Origin: JADYZU01 sp964443055
GTDB taxonomy: Bacteria > Pseudomonadota > Alphaproteobacteria > Rhodobacterales > Rhodobacteraceae
Length of the DNA stretch: 7,162 nt
Direction: 5' to 3'
Assembly: GCA_964443055.1 (NCBI GenBank)
Contig: CAYUBT010000134.1
Coordinates: 1-7,162 of the forward strand
A program made the translations under genes and the position numbers. This document shows positions 6,238 to 7,162 of the stretch, one piece after another; positions within the stretch are counted from its first letter, which is position 1, and the number at the start of each line of letters is the position of its first letter. The notes under the pieces are model-generated. The model saw only the letters and a program-made list of their open reading frames with translations, was not told the origin of the DNA and ran no database searches.

Positions 6238-6644
6238 GTTGCCCTCCCGGTCGCGGCCAGCAGATAACGCTCGCGCGGAAGCAGCAGGCGCAGGTGCTTG
6301 AGTGTGCGATAACAGTCGCCCGCCGAGGCCGCCGCCGCGGCTTCGGACAGGAGCCGAAGGCTGTCGCTGTCGACAAAGGCCCGGGCGAGCTGGTCGATCC
6401 CGCGCAGGAGTTGCGGGCGCGCGTCTTCGGGATCGGCGTCGCCCGACAGGACGAGCTGGGCAATGTAGCAGACGCGGCGCACGGGGGTCGTAGCCTCTTC
6501 CGGGCGGATCGCGTCACGCAGGCGCAGGATGTTGGCATTGGGCGTCAGGATCGAGAAACGCGTGCGCCGATCGCCGTTCTCGATCACCGCGCCGTTGATG
6601 AGCACACGCTCGCGCGGGCCCAGTTTAAGGACGAGTCCGCTCAT
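6234..6644 (-). CDS. flbT: Flagellar biosynthesis regulator FlbT
   Basis: FlbT is a small cytoplasmic regulator. In Caulobacter it acts on the 5' untranslated region of flagellin mRNA and represses translation until the hook is complete. In other alphaproteobacteria the same protein can activate flagellin synthesis. The 136 residues match the family from the first residues: LKLGPRERVLINGAVIENGDR (6-26), then TPNANILRLRDAI (34-46), TPVRRVCYIAQLVLSGD (53-69) and the C-terminal LLPRERYLLA (121-130). Length is normal for the family. The ATG at 6642-6644 overlaps the flaF stop as ATGA, and no strong Shine-Dalgarno precedes it, so translation likely depends on ribosomes finishing flaF. It lies two genes after flagellin, its known target. 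Direction of control in this organism cannot be read from the sequence. Confidence 0.95.
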   Translation of the reverse strand: MSGLVLKLGPRERVLINGAVIENGDRRTRFSILTPNANILRLRDAIRPEEATTPVRRVCYIAQLVLSGDADPEDARPQLLRGIDQLARAFVDSDSLRLLSEAAAAASAGDCYRTLKHLRLLLPRERYLLAATGRAT

Positions 6645-7030
6645 GCCGGCACCGCGGCGGCGAGCGTCTGGCCGAGCCCCTGCATCACCATGGCATTGAT
6701 CTCGATGAGGATCGCCGGGTCTGCGCTCTCCCGCAGGACGCGGCGGGAATGGAAATCGGTGAATTCGGCGAGGTAGAAGATCTGCGCCCGCAAGGCCGCT
6801 GGCAGGCCGTTACCGCTGTCCGCGACATCGGCTGCAAGATGTGTCCAGAGGCGGCGGTTGTCGTGGAGTGCGGCGGCGAGGCGGGGAAAGGCGGCGGCAT
6901 CCGTGGCCCCGGTGGCCTGCCGCAGACGAGAGGTGACCTCACCAAGGATCTGCATCTCGATCGACCTGGGCGAGCGCATGAATGCATGTTCAGGCGAATA
7001 GGCCTGTCGTGCCTGTTGAATGGGGTTCAC
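6641..7030 (-). CDS. flaF: Flagellar biosynthesis regulator FlaF
   Basis: FlaF is a small cytoplasmic protein required for flagellin translation and secretion in alphaproteobacteria; in Caulobacter it binds flagellins and opposes FlbT. The 129 residues show the family pattern: N-terminal NPIQQARQAYSPEHAF (2-17), SPRSIEMQILGEVTSRL (20-36), NRRLWTHLAADVAD (58-71), GNGLPAALRAQIFYLAEFTDFHS (73-95). I place the start at GTG 7028-7030 because AAAGGA lies 6 nt upstream and the FlaF family begins MNPI. The frame can extend ten codons to another GTG at 7060, but those residues do not resemble the family. It follows the flagellin gene after 87 bp and overlaps flbT by four bases. The flaF-flbT order with flagellin is typical of the group. 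Confidence 0.94.
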   Translation of the reverse strand: MNPIQQARQAYSPEHAFMRSPRSIEMQILGEVTSRLRQATGATDAAAFPRLAAALHDNRRLWTHLAADVADSGNGLPAALRAQIFYLAEFTDFHSRRVLRESADPAILIEINAMVMQGLGQTLAAAVPA

Positions 7031-7089
7031 GGAATGTCCTTTCGGGACTGTACGATACACGCCAGAAGCTTTGCCACGGCCGGGCCGAT

Positions 7090-7109
7090 GGGCGGGGATT
7101 CCCCCGCCC
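7090..7109 (-). terminator. Strong hairpin just after the flagellin stop
   Basis: Eight bases past the flagellin stop codon the transcript forms GGGCGGGG, loop GAAT, CCCCGCCC: a perfect 8-bp GC stem. No U-run follows, so it is not a canonical intrinsic terminator. It could stabilise the 3' end of the abundant flagellin mRNA after processing, or act as a partial terminator that lowers flaF-flbT expression relative to flagellin. The structure is seen directly; its role is inferred. Confidence 0.55.
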
Positions 7110-7117
7110 GCCGGTCA

Positions 7118-7162
7118 TCACCTGAACAGCGACAGGATCGACTGAGGTGCCTGGTTGGCGAT
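7118..7162 (-). CDS. fliC: Flagellin, extreme C-terminus
   Basis: The last 14 codons before the window edge read IANQAPQSILSLFR followed by TGA. This matches the C-terminal helix of alphaproteobacterial flagellins, which characteristically end in an ANQxPQxxLSLFR-type sequence. The segment forms part of the D0 domain and carries information for filament packing and export. The rest of the gene lies outside the window, so length and copy number are unknown. The flaF and flbT genes directly downstream support the call. The symbol fliC is used generically; the local gene might be named fljK or similar. Confidence 0.85.
   Translation of the reverse strand: MANQAPQSILSLFR

Noticed and set aside
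7031..7060. Ten-codon N-terminal extension of flaF from an upstream GTG
   Set aside because: The Shine-Dalgarno AAAGGA sits directly before the GTG at 7030, and the family begins MNPI.

Overview
This window is GC-rich and every gene I can support lies on the minus strand. Read in the direction of transcription, from high to low coordinates, the order is: the last codons of a flagellin; flaF; flbT; a DUF1217 protein; a 293-bp structured gap; meaB; an alpha/beta hydrolase; rpmB; a membrane-anchored PAS-GGDEF-EAL protein; and the first third of ettA. The FlaF/FlbT pair beside flagellin, the DUF1217 protein and a one-cysteine ribosomal protein L28 of alphaproteobacterial type point to an alphaproteobacterium, most likely Rhodobacterales. 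That assignment is inferred from gene families, not from a marker comparison.

Region by region: (1) 5425-7162 is the edge of a flagellar cluster. After the flagellin stop there is a strong hairpin without a U-tract. flaF, flbT and the DUF1217 gene then follow with two 4-base ATGA overlaps, so they form one translationally coupled unit. FlaF and FlbT control flagellin translation and secretion in this group. (2) 5132-5424 has no convincing gene but is rich in inverted repeats, including a perfect 12-bp one whose arms have competing partners. It forms the leader region of meaB. (3) 3018-5131 holds meaB and the hydrolase, joined by a GTGA overlap. MeaB is the GTPase chaperone of B12-dependent methylmalonyl-CoA mutase. 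Here it carries an unusual Ala/Gly/Thr-rich insert of about 78 residues before its G domain. The hydrolase shows a GYSMGG nucleophile elbow and a plausible Ser-Asp-His triad, but its substrate is unknown. (4) 2614-2901 is rpmB, followed by a clear intrinsic terminator. (5) 595-2478 encodes a c-di-GMP enzyme with apparently intact cyclase and phosphodiesterase motifs plus an inhibitory-site RxxD. It starts at TTG, and its Shine-Dalgarno lies inside a perfect hairpin. (6) 1-517 is the start of the ribosome-associated ABC-F protein EttA, cut by the window edge.

The coding content is mostly conserved core genome. I see no mobile element, CRISPR array, functional tRNA or defence system. The points most worth a second look are the structured leader of meaB, the MeaB insert, the meaB-coupled hydrolase and the occluded ribosome-binding site of the GGDEF-EAL gene.
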